Numbered from the stretch's first letter, positions 7,762 to 18,487 are shown. The stretch: DNA of 64,000 nt from Lewinellaceae bacterium (GCA_016716135.1 JADJWX010000010.1:1-64000), one strand, 5' to 3'. Notes: generated by a model not told the origin, from the sequence alone. Made by a program: numbers and translations.

Positions 7762-8646
7762 TCAGTTCAGGTCGATTTTACAGATTTCAAAGTTGCCGCT
7801 TCGATAGCCCGTGATCAAAAGTTGGCGATCATCCGGGCTCCAGAAGGGTAAGGTGTCGCCATCGGTGTTGCGGGTGACTTGCCGGATGACCCTGCCCCTC
7901 CTGTTCATGAGGATTATCTCCGGCCGGTTGTTTGCCATTGACTGCACGTAGGCGATTCGCTTTCCGTCGTTGGACCAGGCCGGGCAAAAGCTGTGTTCGG
8001 TGTTCCGGGTCAATCGTTTCCAGCGTTTGTTTTTCAGTCGAAACGTATAGATGGCATCGGTTTGATTGTTGGTTTCATGGCGGGCGTGCAACAGCAGGCT
8101 TTTCCCATCGGGCGACCAGCCGGCGCAGGCATAGCGAAAATTGCCGTAGGTCAACTTTTGTATCGTTTTTCTATCAAAATTGTATAGCCATTGATGCATT
8201 ACCGTATCATTGATTTGTAAGGTAAAAACCAGATGTTGGCCATTGGGCGAAATTCGACCGAACTGTAAAGTGCCATCCGGAACAGCGGCTTCTATTGCCG
8301 GCGCTATCGTGTTTGTCTGGAATGAATACCTGAAAAAATTGACTGTCCCGTTTCGGGTAGATTCAAAAAGAATCGCCTGCCCGTCAGGATACCAGCTTGG
8401 CCGGCGATTATCGGCACTATCGGCGATCAATGCGCGCTGGTTTTTGCCGTCGGGGTCCATGACGTAGATATCCCAGCTGCCGTTGCGGTCCGACTCGAAA
8501 ACGATCAGCTTGCCATCCGGGGAAAAACTGGCATAGCGGTCGTTGGCCGGGTGTGTAGTCAGGTTGGTTTCCTGATGCCCGGTTGGTTGTGCTGCTGTGT
8601 CGCAAACACCAAAAACAATAAACAGAAAATAAAGCCGCGTATGCAT
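7762..8646 (-). CDS. TolB-like beta-propeller protein, exported
   Basis: A 294-residue protein starting at the ATG at 8646, with an export signal (MHTRLYFLFIVFGVCDTAAQ) and then about six PD40/TolB-type repeats such as ASFSPDGKLIVFESDRNGSW, PSWYPDGQAILFESTRNG, ISPNGQHLVF, GWSPDGKSLLLHARHE, AWSNDGKRIAY and FWSPDDRQLLI. This predicts a six-bladed propeller in the periplasm. It lies inside the permease operon, 11 bases after permease D and 15 before permease E, so it is probably co-expressed with them. TolB-type propellers bind partner proteins or ligands; here it could be a substrate-recognition or sensing component of the transporter (inference). The N-terminal TolB domain is absent. Confidence 0.85.
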   Translation of the reverse strand: MHTRLYFLFIVFGVCDTAAQPTGHQETNLTTHPANDRYASFSPDGKLIVFESDRNGSWDIYVMDPDGKNQRALIADSADNRRPSWYPDGQAILFESTRNGTVNFFRYSFQTNTIAPAIEAAVPDGTLQFGRISPNGQHLVFTLQINDTVMHQWLYNFDRKTIQKLTYGNFRYACAGWSPDGKSLLLHARHETNNQTDAIYTFRLKNKRWKRLTRNTEHSFCPAWSNDGKRIAYVQSMANNRPEIILMNRRGRVIRQVTRNTDGDTLPFWSPDDRQLLITGYRSGNFEICKIDLN

Positions 8647-8657
8647 TTCAAAAACTC

Positions 8658-11025
8658 CTATTCCGCCTTCAGTGCCTCTGCCAGATTCATTTTCCAAATC
8701 TGCCAGACTTTGACACCCGCCGTCAGCATCAAAACCACAAGCATGCACAGCGCAGAAAAAGTGATGATCAACAGGGGCGCCCCGGCGTGAATTTTATAGA
8801 TGCTGTTCATCAATGCCAGGGCAAAAACGCGCCCCAGCAACCCGCCGGCAACCACTGAAAAAAACAAGACGACCAGGAAATTCCGGTTTAACTGGAAGGA
8901 AATATGGCCAACTTTTGCGCCCAATACCCGGCGAATGGCCAGCGCGCGAAACATTTTCAAGGCGTTCAGCGAAACAATGGCAAACAAGCCGCTGATCGTG
9001 AGCAGTAAAACCACCAGGGAAAAAATCAACATGGTATTGGCAATGTTTTCCCGACACTTCCAGTGCCTCCGCGATGACCTCGCTTTGATAAAAACCGTTG
9101 AATGGCTTGTAGGGAAGAGTTTTTTTCCAAACTTCCTCCAGGTTTGCATACACCGCGTTCAGATTTTCCGGCTTGGTTTTTACAATGCAAAACCGGAATT
9201 GCTCCTCCGGTACCTGGTGGATGATCACGGGCGTCACCGGGTCAAACGGCGAGTCGATCATAAAATCCCGGACAACCCCGGCGACCCGGTACCGGGTCGA
9301 ATCAAAGGTGAAAAACCGACCGACCGGCTCCTGCCCCTGTAAAATTTCTTTGGCAAAAGTTTCATTGACCAGCACCTCCGCATTCGACCCGGTTTCGGAT
9401 ACCGGCGAAAATCCGGGTCCCCGAATCACCTTGGTTTCCACCAGCGATAGGTAATCTTTCCCGGCTTCCAGCCACATGCTTTCGGCTGCTGCGCCCTTGT
9501 GCTCCAGGGTTACACGCCTGAAACTGAATCCAATATGGTGCCGGGTGCCGGCTACCGCTTCTACTTTCGGGTTTTTCTGCATGGCATCGCGAAACTCGCG
9601 AAACGCCTCCACATTGGGCAATTCCACCCCAACCAGGCTCTGCCGGTTGTAGCCCGCATCGGCGGTGCGCTGTACCTCGGCGTTGTTGGCAAAACTAAAA
9701 CCAACGACCAGCGCCATCAGCGAAATTGCAACCTGCATGCCCATCATGATCCGGGTAAACAAACTGGCGCCGCCAAACCGCAACGTACCGCGGAATATGC
9801 TCGAAGGATTGAATGCGCTGATATAGAAGGCCGGGTAAGCGCCGGCCAGCAGGGTGGTGCCAATCACGGTAAGCCCCAAAAACAACAGCAGCGACGGGTT
9901 GTCCAGGTAACTGATCTGCAAATCAAGGTGCTTCCAGGTAGCGTTGTACCAGTCGGCAACCGGAGTGGCCAACACCATCCCCACGCCAAGCGCGATCAGG
10001 CAGATGAGCAGGGTTTCGGCCAGCAATTGCCGCATGAGCTGGCCCTGGGTGCCTCCCATAACTTTCCGCACGCCCATTTCCCGCAACCGGCTGTTCCCGA
10101 CGGCAATGGTTGTATTGGCGAAATTCAAACAGGCGGTGAGCAACAGCATGATCGCTATGACGATATTTCCCCAAATGGCCGACGGCGGCGTGCCGCTGCG
10201 CAGGTTGTTCCAACGGACATCGCGTGCGTCCAGCGCCATTTCGGCGATAGGCTTGAGCCGGTAGCGTTCGACCGGCCAGTCGAGGTTGGCCTGGTTTTGC
10301 GGCGCCCGGTAGGTTTGCAGGGCTTGTTCAACTTTTTTTACGTCGGACGGGTGGCGCAGCCGCAAAAATCCGGCATCGACAAACCATTTCCAGGAATCAT
10401 ACACCACCGGCCCGTCTGCCTGCCACTGGTTTTCAAGGTGGGTCAGGAAATTAAAAAAGATACTGGAGTTCTTAGGCGCATTTTTCAACACACCGCTGAT
10501 TGTCAGCACCATCGGCGTAGGCTCGTCGGCGTACAAGGTAAGTTGTTGGCCGATGGGGTCCTGGTCGCCAAAAAATTTCAATGCCATTCGCTCGGTGATG
10601 AGCAATGCATTGCGGTCGTTCAGCCGCTTTTGTCCGCGGACCAGTGGAAAATCAAAAACGTCGAGGAAGTTTTCATCGACGAAATGCACCTGTTCATTGA
10701 ACACGTTTTCGCCGTGCTTGATCGTCAGCCCGCGCGAGTCGATGCGCGTGCCCGCTTCCACGCCGGGAATATTGGCCGGCGCCACTTCGGTGAGCGTAGC
10801 CGGGCAGGTGCCATGCAAAATATGGTTGCCGGCTTTGTCAAATTCCACCCGGAAAATCCGGTCCGTGTCTGTATGCCACTGGTCAAAACTATGGGCAAAA
10901 CGATAGTTGGTAAACGACAGGATGCAAAACGCCAGTGCCAGTCCGAGGCCCAGCACGTTGATGAGCATGTACCGTCCGTTGCGGCGAAGGTGCCGCAGGG
11001 CGATTTTGATATAGTTGTTAAGCAT
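8658..11025 (-). CDS. ABC transporter permease (permease D), frameshifted near 9050
   Basis: From the ATG at 11025 the frame encodes helix 1, the first periplasmic core, the first FtsX domain (with REMGVRKVMGG) and most of the second periplasmic core. It then departs from family sequence after EVIAEALE. The second FtsX domain (TMLIFSLVVLLLTISGLF, then FRALAIRRVLGAK, ending NLAEALKAE) continues in another frame. Removing one base from the TTTT/CCC run at 9046-9052 restores a single chain of about 788 residues with EVSENIANTM at the join. The C-terminal NLAEALKAE differs from the NPV-SLRSE ending of the other four. It is either a recent pseudogene or an assembly error; the rest of the gene is well conserved. 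It sits between permease C and the propeller gene. Confidence 0.85.
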
Positions 11026-11069
11026 AGCCGGTCTTTTTTAACGCCCGGAAATAACTACCCATGCGGCAG

Positions 11070-13478
11070 TTATTCGCTGCGCAAATTATTCACGGGGTTC
11101 CCGAGTGCAGCCCGCACGGTTTGGGAACCAATGGTCAGCATACCGAGGAAAAACAAAAAAGCAACGCCCGGTAAAAAAATCAGAACATTCATGGATATCC
11201 GGAAAGCAAAAATTTCCAACATCTTGCTGCCCAGCAAATAACTGATCGGCACAGCGACGACAGTGGCGATGGCCAACAGCACCAGGTAGCCCTTTGAAAG
11301 CATGCGGATCAGATCGCGGGGCGCAGCGCCGATGACTTTGCGGATGCTGATCTCCTTGGCCTTGGTCTCCACCGAATAGATCGCCATGCCAAGCAGGCCC
11401 ATGCAGGCGATCAGGATGCCCATGCCGGCAAAGTAGGCAACGATCCACATCATGTCGTACAGGCTGGCGAAGTTCTCCCGGACGGTTTCGTCGTAAAACT
11501 GGTAAGACAGCGCATTGGACTTGTCCACTTTTTTCCACGACCGCTCCAGCGACGTAATCGCGGCGGGCATGTCGGTAGCCTGTAGCCGGAGGTTGACAAT
11601 TTGCCATTGCGCAGGGTCATAGCGCAGCAACAGGGGCTCCAGGGCATAGCTTAGCGGTTTGTACAGAAAATCCTCCACGACACCGCGAATGGTCAGCACC
11701 GTGCTGTCGCCGACAATGATGGATTTGCCAATTGCTTCAGCCGGTTCTCCGAGTTTGAAATGTGTCAAAAATTTTTCATTGACCACGGCAAACAATTCCC
11801 GGGCTTGCGTTGGATTGTCCGGGAAATTCTGCCCGGCGACCAGCTTGATTCCCAGGTTGCCCAGGTACTGGTCGTCAATAAAATAATCACGCACGCCTTC
11901 GGGCTCGTTCCCTGGTTTTGTGCGCACATCCACGTCGCTGTCCTGCCAGGTGCCCATCAGGTGGGAAACGGCAGATGTTTGCACGACATTCGGATTTTGT
12001 TCGAAAGCAGCCAACACGCGGTTGTACTCCTGCCCCTGGAGGTTTACGTTGACAATAGTATTGGCATTAAACCCGAAATTGCCCTGCATGGCAAAGTTGA
12101 CCTGCCGCCAGCTTACCGTTAGCAGGATCAAAAACACCAGCGAAACGGCAAACTGCGATACCAGCAACACTTTCCGCAAACCCACGCGGCGAAACAGGCG
12201 GGTGTTTTGCAATTTCTGAATAATAGCGACCGGCTGAAAACGCGACAACACCAGTGCGGGCAATGCGCCGGCCAGCAACCCGACCATCATGCTGAAAAGC
12301 AGAAACCAGGCCGCTGTGGGCAAATCGAGTTTCAGGGAAACATCCGTAAACTCCAGAAATTGCAATTGACTGAACAGCGGGATCGTTGCCTGCAACATCA
12401 CAAAAGCCATCAGCAGCGCCAAGCCCGAAACCACCAGGGCTTCCGTAATAAATTGACCGAAAACCTGCCGGCGGGAAGCGCCCATGATCTTGCGTACCCC
12501 GACTTCCTTGGCTCTGGTGAGTGCCCGGGCGATCGTCAGGTTGGTGTAATTAAAACAGGCAGAAAAGATGACGATGCCGCTCAGCATCGTCAGGAACCAG
12601 ATCAGCGTATCCGGCATGCCCCGGCCCATGTTGTTGGAAAAATGCGGGCCGGGTGTGATCGATTCGAGCGGCTGCAGGCGAAAACGGTAGCCGGCATCCC
12701 GGCTTTCCAGTTCCAGGTCTGCGTAGGCTTCCTTTGAAATTTGGGCCAGCGCCTGCTCGGCGGTTTCACGGTTTACCCCTTCCCGGAGGCGCACAAAATT
12801 GTAGGTGCCGTAGTAGTTGTTCCAGTTGTTGCGGATGGCGCTCCAATCCGTGACGCGTTGTTCAATGCCTTCCAGGCTGCTGAGGGAGCCCAGGGCATCG
12901 AATTCCAGGTGCGTTTTGCCGGGGAAGGGCGCCAGCACGCCGGTGACTTTGAAGTTCCCCAGCGTTTGATTTTCCAGCACTTGCCCCAGCGGATTTTCCT
13001 TGTTAAAAAAACGCTCGGCGCTCTCGCGGGTGAGCACCACGGAGTTGGGCTCGCTGAGTGCGGTGGCAGGGTCGCCGGATTCCAGTTTGAATCCGAACAC
13101 GTCGAAAAAGGTGGAATCGGTAAGCAATCCACGCATTTCCAACTGTTTATCCTGGCGGGTAAACACCGCGTTCAGCCGGCGTACGAGGGGCGTCCAGGTT
13201 TCCACGTAGGAATAATCTTCGGCAAGCGTTTTTCCAATGGGAAAGGGGGTGGTGGCATAACTTTCCTCGCCGCCGCCTTTGCGTTGGGCATCCGTCAACA
13301 CGCGGTACACCCTGCCGCTATCCGGATGAAAAGTGTCGAATTGGTAGGCATCGTGGATCAGCATGATCACCAGCAGGCATACGCTCATGCTGACGGCAAG
13401 GCCGAAAATATTGATAAACGAGAAGGATTTGTTTTTTAACAAATTCCGGGTCGCGACTTTAAAATAGTTTTGCCACAT
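11070..13478 (-). CDS. ABC transporter permease, duplicated MacB/FtsX architecture (permease C)
   Basis: An 802-residue paralog with the same order: helix 1 (INIFGLAVSMSVCLLVIMLI), periplasmic core, FtsX domain with KEVGVRKIMGASRRQVFGQF, second helix near residue 425, second core, and FtsX domain 2 with KEISIRKVIGAAPRDLIRML, ending NPVNNLRSE. The internal periplasmic segments share only landmark residues with the neighbours, so the permeases are diverged rather than recent copies. Forty-four bases separate it from permease D and 12 from permease B, consistent with one transcript. It depends on the ATPase at 18515. Confidence 0.9.
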   Translation of the reverse strand: MWQNYFKVATRNLLKNKSFSFINIFGLAVSMSVCLLVIMLIHDAYQFDTFHPDSGRVYRVLTDAQRKGGGEESYATTPFPIGKTLAEDYSYVETWTPLVRRLNAVFTRQDKQLEMRGLLTDSTFFDVFGFKLESGDPATALSEPNSVVLTRESAERFFNKENPLGQVLENQTLGNFKVTGVLAPFPGKTHLEFDALGSLSSLEGIEQRVTDWSAIRNNWNNYYGTYNFVRLREGVNRETAEQALAQISKEAYADLELESRDAGYRFRLQPLESITPGPHFSNNMGRGMPDTLIWFLTMLSGIVIFSACFNYTNLTIARALTRAKEVGVRKIMGASRRQVFGQFITEALVVSGLALLMAFVMLQATIPLFSQLQFLEFTDVSLKLDLPTAAWFLLFSMMVGLLAGALPALVLSRFQPVAIIQKLQNTRLFRRVGLRKVLLVSQFAVSLVFLILLTVSWRQVNFAMQGNFGFNANTIVNVNLQGQEYNRVLAAFEQNPNVVQTSAVSHLMGTWQDSDVDVRTKPGNEPEGVRDYFIDDQYLGNLGIKLVAGQNFPDNPTQARELFAVVNEKFLTHFKLGEPAEAIGKSIIVGDSTVLTIRGVVEDFLYKPLSYALEPLLLRYDPAQWQIVNLRLQATDMPAAITSLERSWKKVDKSNALSYQFYDETVRENFASLYDMMWIVAYFAGMGILIACMGLLGMAIYSVETKAKEISIRKVIGAAPRDLIRMLSKGYLVLLAIATVVAVPISYLLGSKMLEIFAFRISMNVLIFLPGVAFLFFLGMLTIGSQTVRAALGNPVNNLRSE

Positions 13479-13490
13479 CGTGTTTTTGTT

Positions 13491-15953
13491 TTATTCACTT
13501 CGTAAAGAATCTACCGGGTTGGTCAGGGCAGCTTTTATACTTTGAAAACTGACGGTCAGGAAGGCGATCACTACAGCCAGGATGCCGGCCAGGGCAAACA
13601 CCCACCATTGGATCTCCGTGCGGTAGGCAAAGTTTTCCAGCCAGTTGTTCATAAAATACCAGGCCAGCGGCGTGGCTACCAGAAGCGCAATGAACACCAG
13701 TTTCAAAAAATCTTTGGACAACAGGCCGACAATGCCCGACGTGGTGGCGCCCAACACCCTCCGGATGCCGATTTCTTTGGTGCGGCGTTCGGCGGTGTAC
13801 GTGGCCAGGCCAAAGAGGCCAAGGCAGGAAACAAGGATAGCAAGCAGGCCGAAAATCCCGGCAATTTTTCCGATGCGTTGCTCCGTGGCGTAGGTCTGGG
13901 CAAAGGATTCGTCCATGAACGAATAGCGGAACGGTTGCCCGGGAGCCGTTTTTTTCCATTGTTCCTCCAGATCGGCAATTAACTGTTTCGTGTCGGTGGC
14001 CCGGTACCGGATCGACAACAGTCCTGTGGAGCGGCCGAGGTGCAAAGACAGGGCGCCGATGTTGTTGCGCAGGCTTGAAAAGTGAAAATCTTTCACGACG
14101 CCGATCACCGTCAACTCGTTAAAATTTTCCGGCCTGGTTTGTCCATCCGCCTGCCCGATATGGGAATACACCTTGCCGCCGATCGGTTGGTCGGCAAATC
14201 CAAACAGTCGGGCCGCCGTTTCATTCAAAACAATGGCCGAACTATCGCTGGCAAACTTTTCCGGATCAAAAAAACGCCCCGCTACCAGTTCCAGCCCGAT
14301 TGTTTTCAGGTAGTCCTGATCCACCCGCCAGTTTTGCATGTTTACCGACTGGTCTTCCCGGAATTCCCGGATTTTCGAATAGGTTTGGTCACTGCGGCTT
14401 GAGGGCACAGGCAGGTAACTCGAATAGGTTGCCGACTCCACGGCGGGGAATTTCTGCACCTCATTTTTGAACGCCTGCGTAGCATCGCCCAAGGCGTAGG
14501 CATCTTCGAGGATCAGCACCTGCTCTTTTTGGAAACCGAGTTTTTTCTGTTGAATAAAATTCAATTGTTTGTAAACCAGGCCGGTAGCGATGATGAGCGC
14601 AATGGCCGTAGAAAACTGAAATACCACCAGCGCACTGCGCAAGCGGCCGCCGCCTGCCCGGTTGCCCTGTTCGCCTTTCAGGGTTTTAACCGGCTCAAAA
14701 GCAGACAGGAAAAAGGCGGGGTAGATGCCGGCCAGCAAACCAACCAGGCCAATGCCCGTGACAATCGCCAGCCAAAAAACCGGGCTGCTCCAGGGCATGT
14801 GAACCGGCCGGCTGGTCAGCTCGGCAAACCATGGCATGGCCAGGGCGGCAAGGATGACGGCCAACCCCACCGCTATGCCGGACAGGATAAGCGATTCGCC
14901 CAGAAACTGCCGGATAAGCGCACCGCGCGGGCTGCCCAGCACCTTGCGCACACCGATCTCGCGCGAGCGGTGCGCCGAGCGGGCCGTAGTCAGGTTCATG
15001 AAGTTGATGCAGGCGATCAGCAGGACAAACAAGGCAATGGCGCTGAAAATCCAGACGTGCTGGATGCTGCCATTCGCCTGAAATTCTACGAGCCGGTCGG
15101 AGTGCAGGTGGATAGATGAAATTGGTTGGAGGGTATAGTGCACATACTGGCCACTGGCTTCCAGTTTTGAAATGTCTTGTCCAAATATCCGCTGGGCGGT
15201 TTCATTTACTTTTTTCTTGGAATAGGCCGTGAATTTGGACTCAAAAGCCGCCTTGTCGGTACCCGGGCGCAGCAGCAGGTATGTCTGGAAATTGTTGCTC
15301 GTAGCCCAAAGCGGCGAATCCTCCTGCACTTCCCGGTTGCCGTTCATGGCCAGTATAAAGTCGATTTTGAAATGGGTATTTTCCGGAATATCCTCGAATA
15401 CGCCGGTTACCTGCCTGCGCTCCTCATTTTCCAGAACCAGGGTGCTGCCCATCGCCAGTTGGGTCGAACCGAAATATTTTTCAGCACGGCTTTTTGACAG
15501 GACCATCGAATTGGGCTGGGTCAGGCATTTGCGGGCATCTCCCTCCAGCAGTTTTACCGGGAATACTTCAAAAAAACTGCTGTCGGCCGTAACAATATTT
15601 TCTTCCCGGATATTTTGTTGCCCGTCGCCGTCGCGTTTTACCAGGTATGAACCGTACTGGCGAAACCGGCAATTTGCCTGCACTTCCGGAAAGTCGCGCT
15701 GCACGTCTGGACCTACCGTGCTGCCTACCACTGCCAGATGCATGTGGGCGCCGCCAAACTTGATTTCCACCACCGGGCGGACAATTCGCTCCGCATTTGT
15801 ATTCCACCGGTCGTAGCTCAATTCATAGCTGACAAACAGCATGATCAGCATGCAACACGCTACGCCAATTGCCAGGCCGGCAATGTTGATGAAGGTGTAG
15901 GCCGGGTGCTTGCGCAGGTTGCGAAGCGTGATTTTCAAATAATTGTAAAACAT
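13491..15953 (-). CDS. ABC transporter permease, duplicated MacB/FtsX architecture (permease B)
   Basis: An 820-residue member. Helix 1 is INIAGLAIGVACCMLIML, followed by the ELSYDRWNTNAERIVRPV landmark that opens the first periplasmic core. FtsX domain 1 begins at WIFSAIALFVLLIACINFMN with REIGVRKVLGSPRGAL. FtsX domain 2 has KEIGIRRVLGATTSGI and the chain ends NPVDSLRSE. It is the closest in sequence to permease E, especially in the second FtsX domain (AKEIGIRKVLGATVAGIV in E), pointing to duplication within the cluster. The start at 15953 (MFYNYLKITLRNLRKH) aligns with the starts of the other permeases. Inner membrane; substrate unknown. Confidence 0.9.
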   Translation of the reverse strand: MFYNYLKITLRNLRKHPAYTFINIAGLAIGVACCMLIMLFVSYELSYDRWNTNAERIVRPVVEIKFGGAHMHLAVVGSTVGPDVQRDFPEVQANCRFRQYGSYLVKRDGDGQQNIREENIVTADSSFFEVFPVKLLEGDARKCLTQPNSMVLSKSRAEKYFGSTQLAMGSTLVLENEERRQVTGVFEDIPENTHFKIDFILAMNGNREVQEDSPLWATSNNFQTYLLLRPGTDKAAFESKFTAYSKKKVNETAQRIFGQDISKLEASGQYVHYTLQPISSIHLHSDRLVEFQANGSIQHVWIFSAIALFVLLIACINFMNLTTARSAHRSREIGVRKVLGSPRGALIRQFLGESLILSGIAVGLAVILAALAMPWFAELTSRPVHMPWSSPVFWLAIVTGIGLVGLLAGIYPAFFLSAFEPVKTLKGEQGNRAGGGRLRSALVVFQFSTAIALIIATGLVYKQLNFIQQKKLGFQKEQVLILEDAYALGDATQAFKNEVQKFPAVESATYSSYLPVPSSRSDQTYSKIREFREDQSVNMQNWRVDQDYLKTIGLELVAGRFFDPEKFASDSSAIVLNETAARLFGFADQPIGGKVYSHIGQADGQTRPENFNELTVIGVVKDFHFSSLRNNIGALSLHLGRSTGLLSIRYRATDTKQLIADLEEQWKKTAPGQPFRYSFMDESFAQTYATEQRIGKIAGIFGLLAILVSCLGLFGLATYTAERRTKEIGIRRVLGATTSGIVGLLSKDFLKLVFIALLVATPLAWYFMNNWLENFAYRTEIQWWVFALAGILAVVIAFLTVSFQSIKAALTNPVDSLRSE

Positions 15954-15981
15954 AGTGCGGTGGGTGGTTTACGGTGGACGG

Positions 15982-18372
15982 TTATTCCGAGCGTAGGCTG
16001 TTGACCGGGTTGGAGCGGGCGGCTTTTAAACTTTGGGCTCCAACCGTCAGTAAGGCAAGCAGGCAGGTGACGCAAATGGTGGTAAAAAAAACGCCTGCGC
16101 CAAACTCTATCCGGTAGGGATAGTCCCGTAACCAGGCAGACATGGCCAGCCAGCCAATTGGCGCGGCCAGGACAAAGGCGATCAGGATCAGCCGGAAAAA
16201 CTCCTTGCCGAACAGTTGCAGGATTTGAGTAACCGTCGCGCCCAGTACTTTTCGAACGCCGATTTCCTTGCGTTTACGGGCTGTCATAAAAGATGCCAGC
16301 CCAAACAGTCCGAGGCCACCAATAAACAGGGCAATGGCGCAGAAACCTTTGGTCAGACTGAGCAGGGCATGCTCGGTTTCATAAAACCGGGCGATTTTGT
16401 CGTCCAGGAATGCGTAGCTGTAAAAAGCGTCCGGATAAACGTTGTTCCAAACCCGGTCGACGGCTGCAAGGATATGGGGGGTATTGGACAAATCAATTTT
16501 CAGCCCGCAGGCGGCGTATCGTTCCCGGCTGGTCATCAGCACGGCCGGTTCTACGGTTTCACGCAGCGAACGGTTGTGGAAGTTGCGGATCACCCCGACA
16601 ATCGGGGCTTCTTTGTCCCACACGGTAAGCGCTTTGCCCAGGGCTTCGCCGGGTGATTTCAGCCCCAGTTTTTCCACGGCTGCTTCATTGATCAGGTACT
16701 CCCGGATGGTATCGCCTGCTTGCAGGTTCCGGCCGGCGATCAGTTCAATGCCGAAGGTGGTCAGAAATTGTTCGTCGCAGGGCCGGGTATTGATGTACCA
16801 GGGTTCCTCTTCCTGGCGGGTATCGAACCGGCAGTTTGCAAAATTTTGCGTGTTACCTGCCGGGGCGTCGGCGGCAAAACTCAGCTGCTGCACCCCGGGG
16901 ATTTGGCGCAGTTGCTGCTGAAGTGCTTCCATGTTGGTTTTTTCCGGATTGGGTACGGGCAGCATGACAATGGCGTCTTTGTTGAATCCCAGGCTGGCAT
17001 TTTTCAGGTAATCCATTTGCCCGGAGATCACAATGGCGGCAATGATCATCACCTGGCATATGACAAATTGTGCAACGACCAGGCCCCGGCGCAGGGAGTA
17101 GCCGCCCAGGTTTTGCGTCGTAATTTTTCCTTTGATTGCCTGCACCGGTTTGAAGCCAGCCAAAATATATGCCGGGTAAGCGCCTGCTACGAGGGTAACG
17201 CCAAGCAGCAGTGCTGTTAAAAAGAACAACAGGCCGGCATCGGAATACAGGTTGATGGCGAGTTCGGAATGTGTCAATTCGTTAATAAACGGCAGCGCCC
17301 GGCTCACCAACAGCACGGACAGCACCAGGGCAGCCAGTGTAATCAGGCCTGTTTCCAGCAGGAATTGCTTGAACAATTGCCATCGGCTGCTTCCAAGCAC
17401 TTTGCGCACCCCCACCTCGCGGGAGCGGTTGAGCGCCTGCGCCGTGGCCAGGTTAATAAAATTGATACAGGCCGTACCGATTAAAAACAGCCCTACAATG
17501 GCCAGGGCAAGCATCATGGTTTTGGGTACATCGCCGCCATAATCGGGATTGAAATATTTGTCGTTCAGCGGCTGGAGTTTGTACTTCCATTCGTCGGGTT
17601 TTTCGTGGTGTTTTTTTACAAATGCCGGGAAGCCTTGCTCAATTTGTTTGGATTGGAGCCCCTCGGGCAGTACGACGAAGCATTGGTGGTTGCCGCTGAG
17701 GCCGTCCCAGTCTTCCATAACCTCAGCCTTGTTGATGGCCAGGTAAGAAGCGTAGGATAAAAACAGTTCGGTATTGAAATCTGTATTCGGCGCCGGCTCG
17801 GCCAGTACGCCGGCAATCCGGAAATCATGCTTGTTTTCAAGCCGGATCGTTTGTCCAATTGGGTTGTTTTTTCCAAAAAACTTCTCGGCGAGCGGCGTCG
17901 TGATCACCGCCTGAAAAGGCGCCTTTAAAACAGCGGAACTCCCGGTCAACCAGCTGTAGTCAAACGTTTCAAAAAATTCGGGCTCAACGAACGCCATCTC
18001 GCGCTCGAGCATAAATTTTTTCCGGGACTTATCGTCGGAAGCGTCCGGGTTTGTTGTGATCAGGTTGTTCGACTCAAAACGCGTCAGGGCTACAGATTGT
18101 ATTTCCGGGAAATCCAGCCGCAGTGCCTTTCCGAAAGGGTAGGGGACGCCCCCCATTTTGATGTTGTCGTTGCCGATATGCAGATCGGTTACCACGCGAT
18201 AAATCCGGTCGGCTTTCGCGTGGTACCTGTCTACACTCAGATGAAACCGGATCAACAGGAAAATGAGCAGTCCGCAGGTAATACCCAGGGCAAGGCCGGC
18301 GATATTCACTATCGTATAACTGTGGTAGTGCCGTAAATTCCGAATAGCAATGGTGATAAAATTGCGGAGCAT
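15982..18372 (-). CDS. ABC transporter permease, duplicated MacB/FtsX architecture (permease A)
   Basis: The ATG at 18372 (MLRNFITIAIRNLRHYHSYT) was chosen because it aligns with the starts of the paralogs; a second ATG at 18378 adds only two residues and the longer open frame upstream is not protein-like. The 796 residues show helix 1 (VNIAGLALGITCGLLIFLL), the LSVDRYHAKADRIYRVVTD landmark, FtsX domain 1 with REVGVRKVLGSSRWQL, FtsX domain 2 with KEIGVRKVLGATVTQI, and the NPVNSLRSE end. It is the first permease after the ATPase gene. The 142-base gap to that gene contains a GC hairpin and a short tandem repeat, which could lower read-through. Confidence 0.9.
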   Translation of the reverse strand: MLRNFITIAIRNLRHYHSYTIVNIAGLALGITCGLLIFLLIRFHLSVDRYHAKADRIYRVVTDLHIGNDNIKMGGVPYPFGKALRLDFPEIQSVALTRFESNNLITTNPDASDDKSRKKFMLEREMAFVEPEFFETFDYSWLTGSSAVLKAPFQAVITTPLAEKFFGKNNPIGQTIRLENKHDFRIAGVLAEPAPNTDFNTELFLSYASYLAINKAEVMEDWDGLSGNHQCFVVLPEGLQSKQIEQGFPAFVKKHHEKPDEWKYKLQPLNDKYFNPDYGGDVPKTMMLALAIVGLFLIGTACINFINLATAQALNRSREVGVRKVLGSSRWQLFKQFLLETGLITLAALVLSVLLVSRALPFINELTHSELAINLYSDAGLLFFLTALLLGVTLVAGAYPAYILAGFKPVQAIKGKITTQNLGGYSLRRGLVVAQFVICQVMIIAAIVISGQMDYLKNASLGFNKDAIVMLPVPNPEKTNMEALQQQLRQIPGVQQLSFAADAPAGNTQNFANCRFDTRQEEEPWYINTRPCDEQFLTTFGIELIAGRNLQAGDTIREYLINEAAVEKLGLKSPGEALGKALTVWDKEAPIVGVIRNFHNRSLRETVEPAVLMTSRERYAACGLKIDLSNTPHILAAVDRVWNNVYPDAFYSYAFLDDKIARFYETEHALLSLTKGFCAIALFIGGLGLFGLASFMTARKRKEIGVRKVLGATVTQILQLFGKEFFRLILIAFVLAAPIGWLAMSAWLRDYPYRIEFGAGVFFTTICVTCLLALLTVGAQSLKAARSNPVNSLRSE

Positions 18373-18405
18373 GGACATCAATTGTGTTTGTTGCGTTAGC
18401 AATGG

Positions 18406-18426
18406 CCCGGAGGCGGCGCCTCCGGG
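18406..18426. repeat. Perfect 9-bp GC hairpin
   Basis: CCCGGAGGC and GCCTCCGGG pair perfectly around a three-base loop (GGC). It lies in the 142-base gap between the ATPase gene and permease A, inside the transcript. No T-tract follows on the minus strand, so it may stabilise or attenuate the message rather than end it. Confidence 0.6.
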
Positions 18427-18487
18427 TGATCCGGAATCAATGAACGGGCAGGCATTGTTTTGTTTTAGCTTAAATTTAGTTGCTGCC

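Noticed and set aside
9499..11241. 580-residue plus-strand frame opposite permease D
   Set aside because: It is rich in His, Gln, Arg and Pro, as expected for the antisense of a membrane-protein gene, and shows no domain. The minus-strand permease explains the region.
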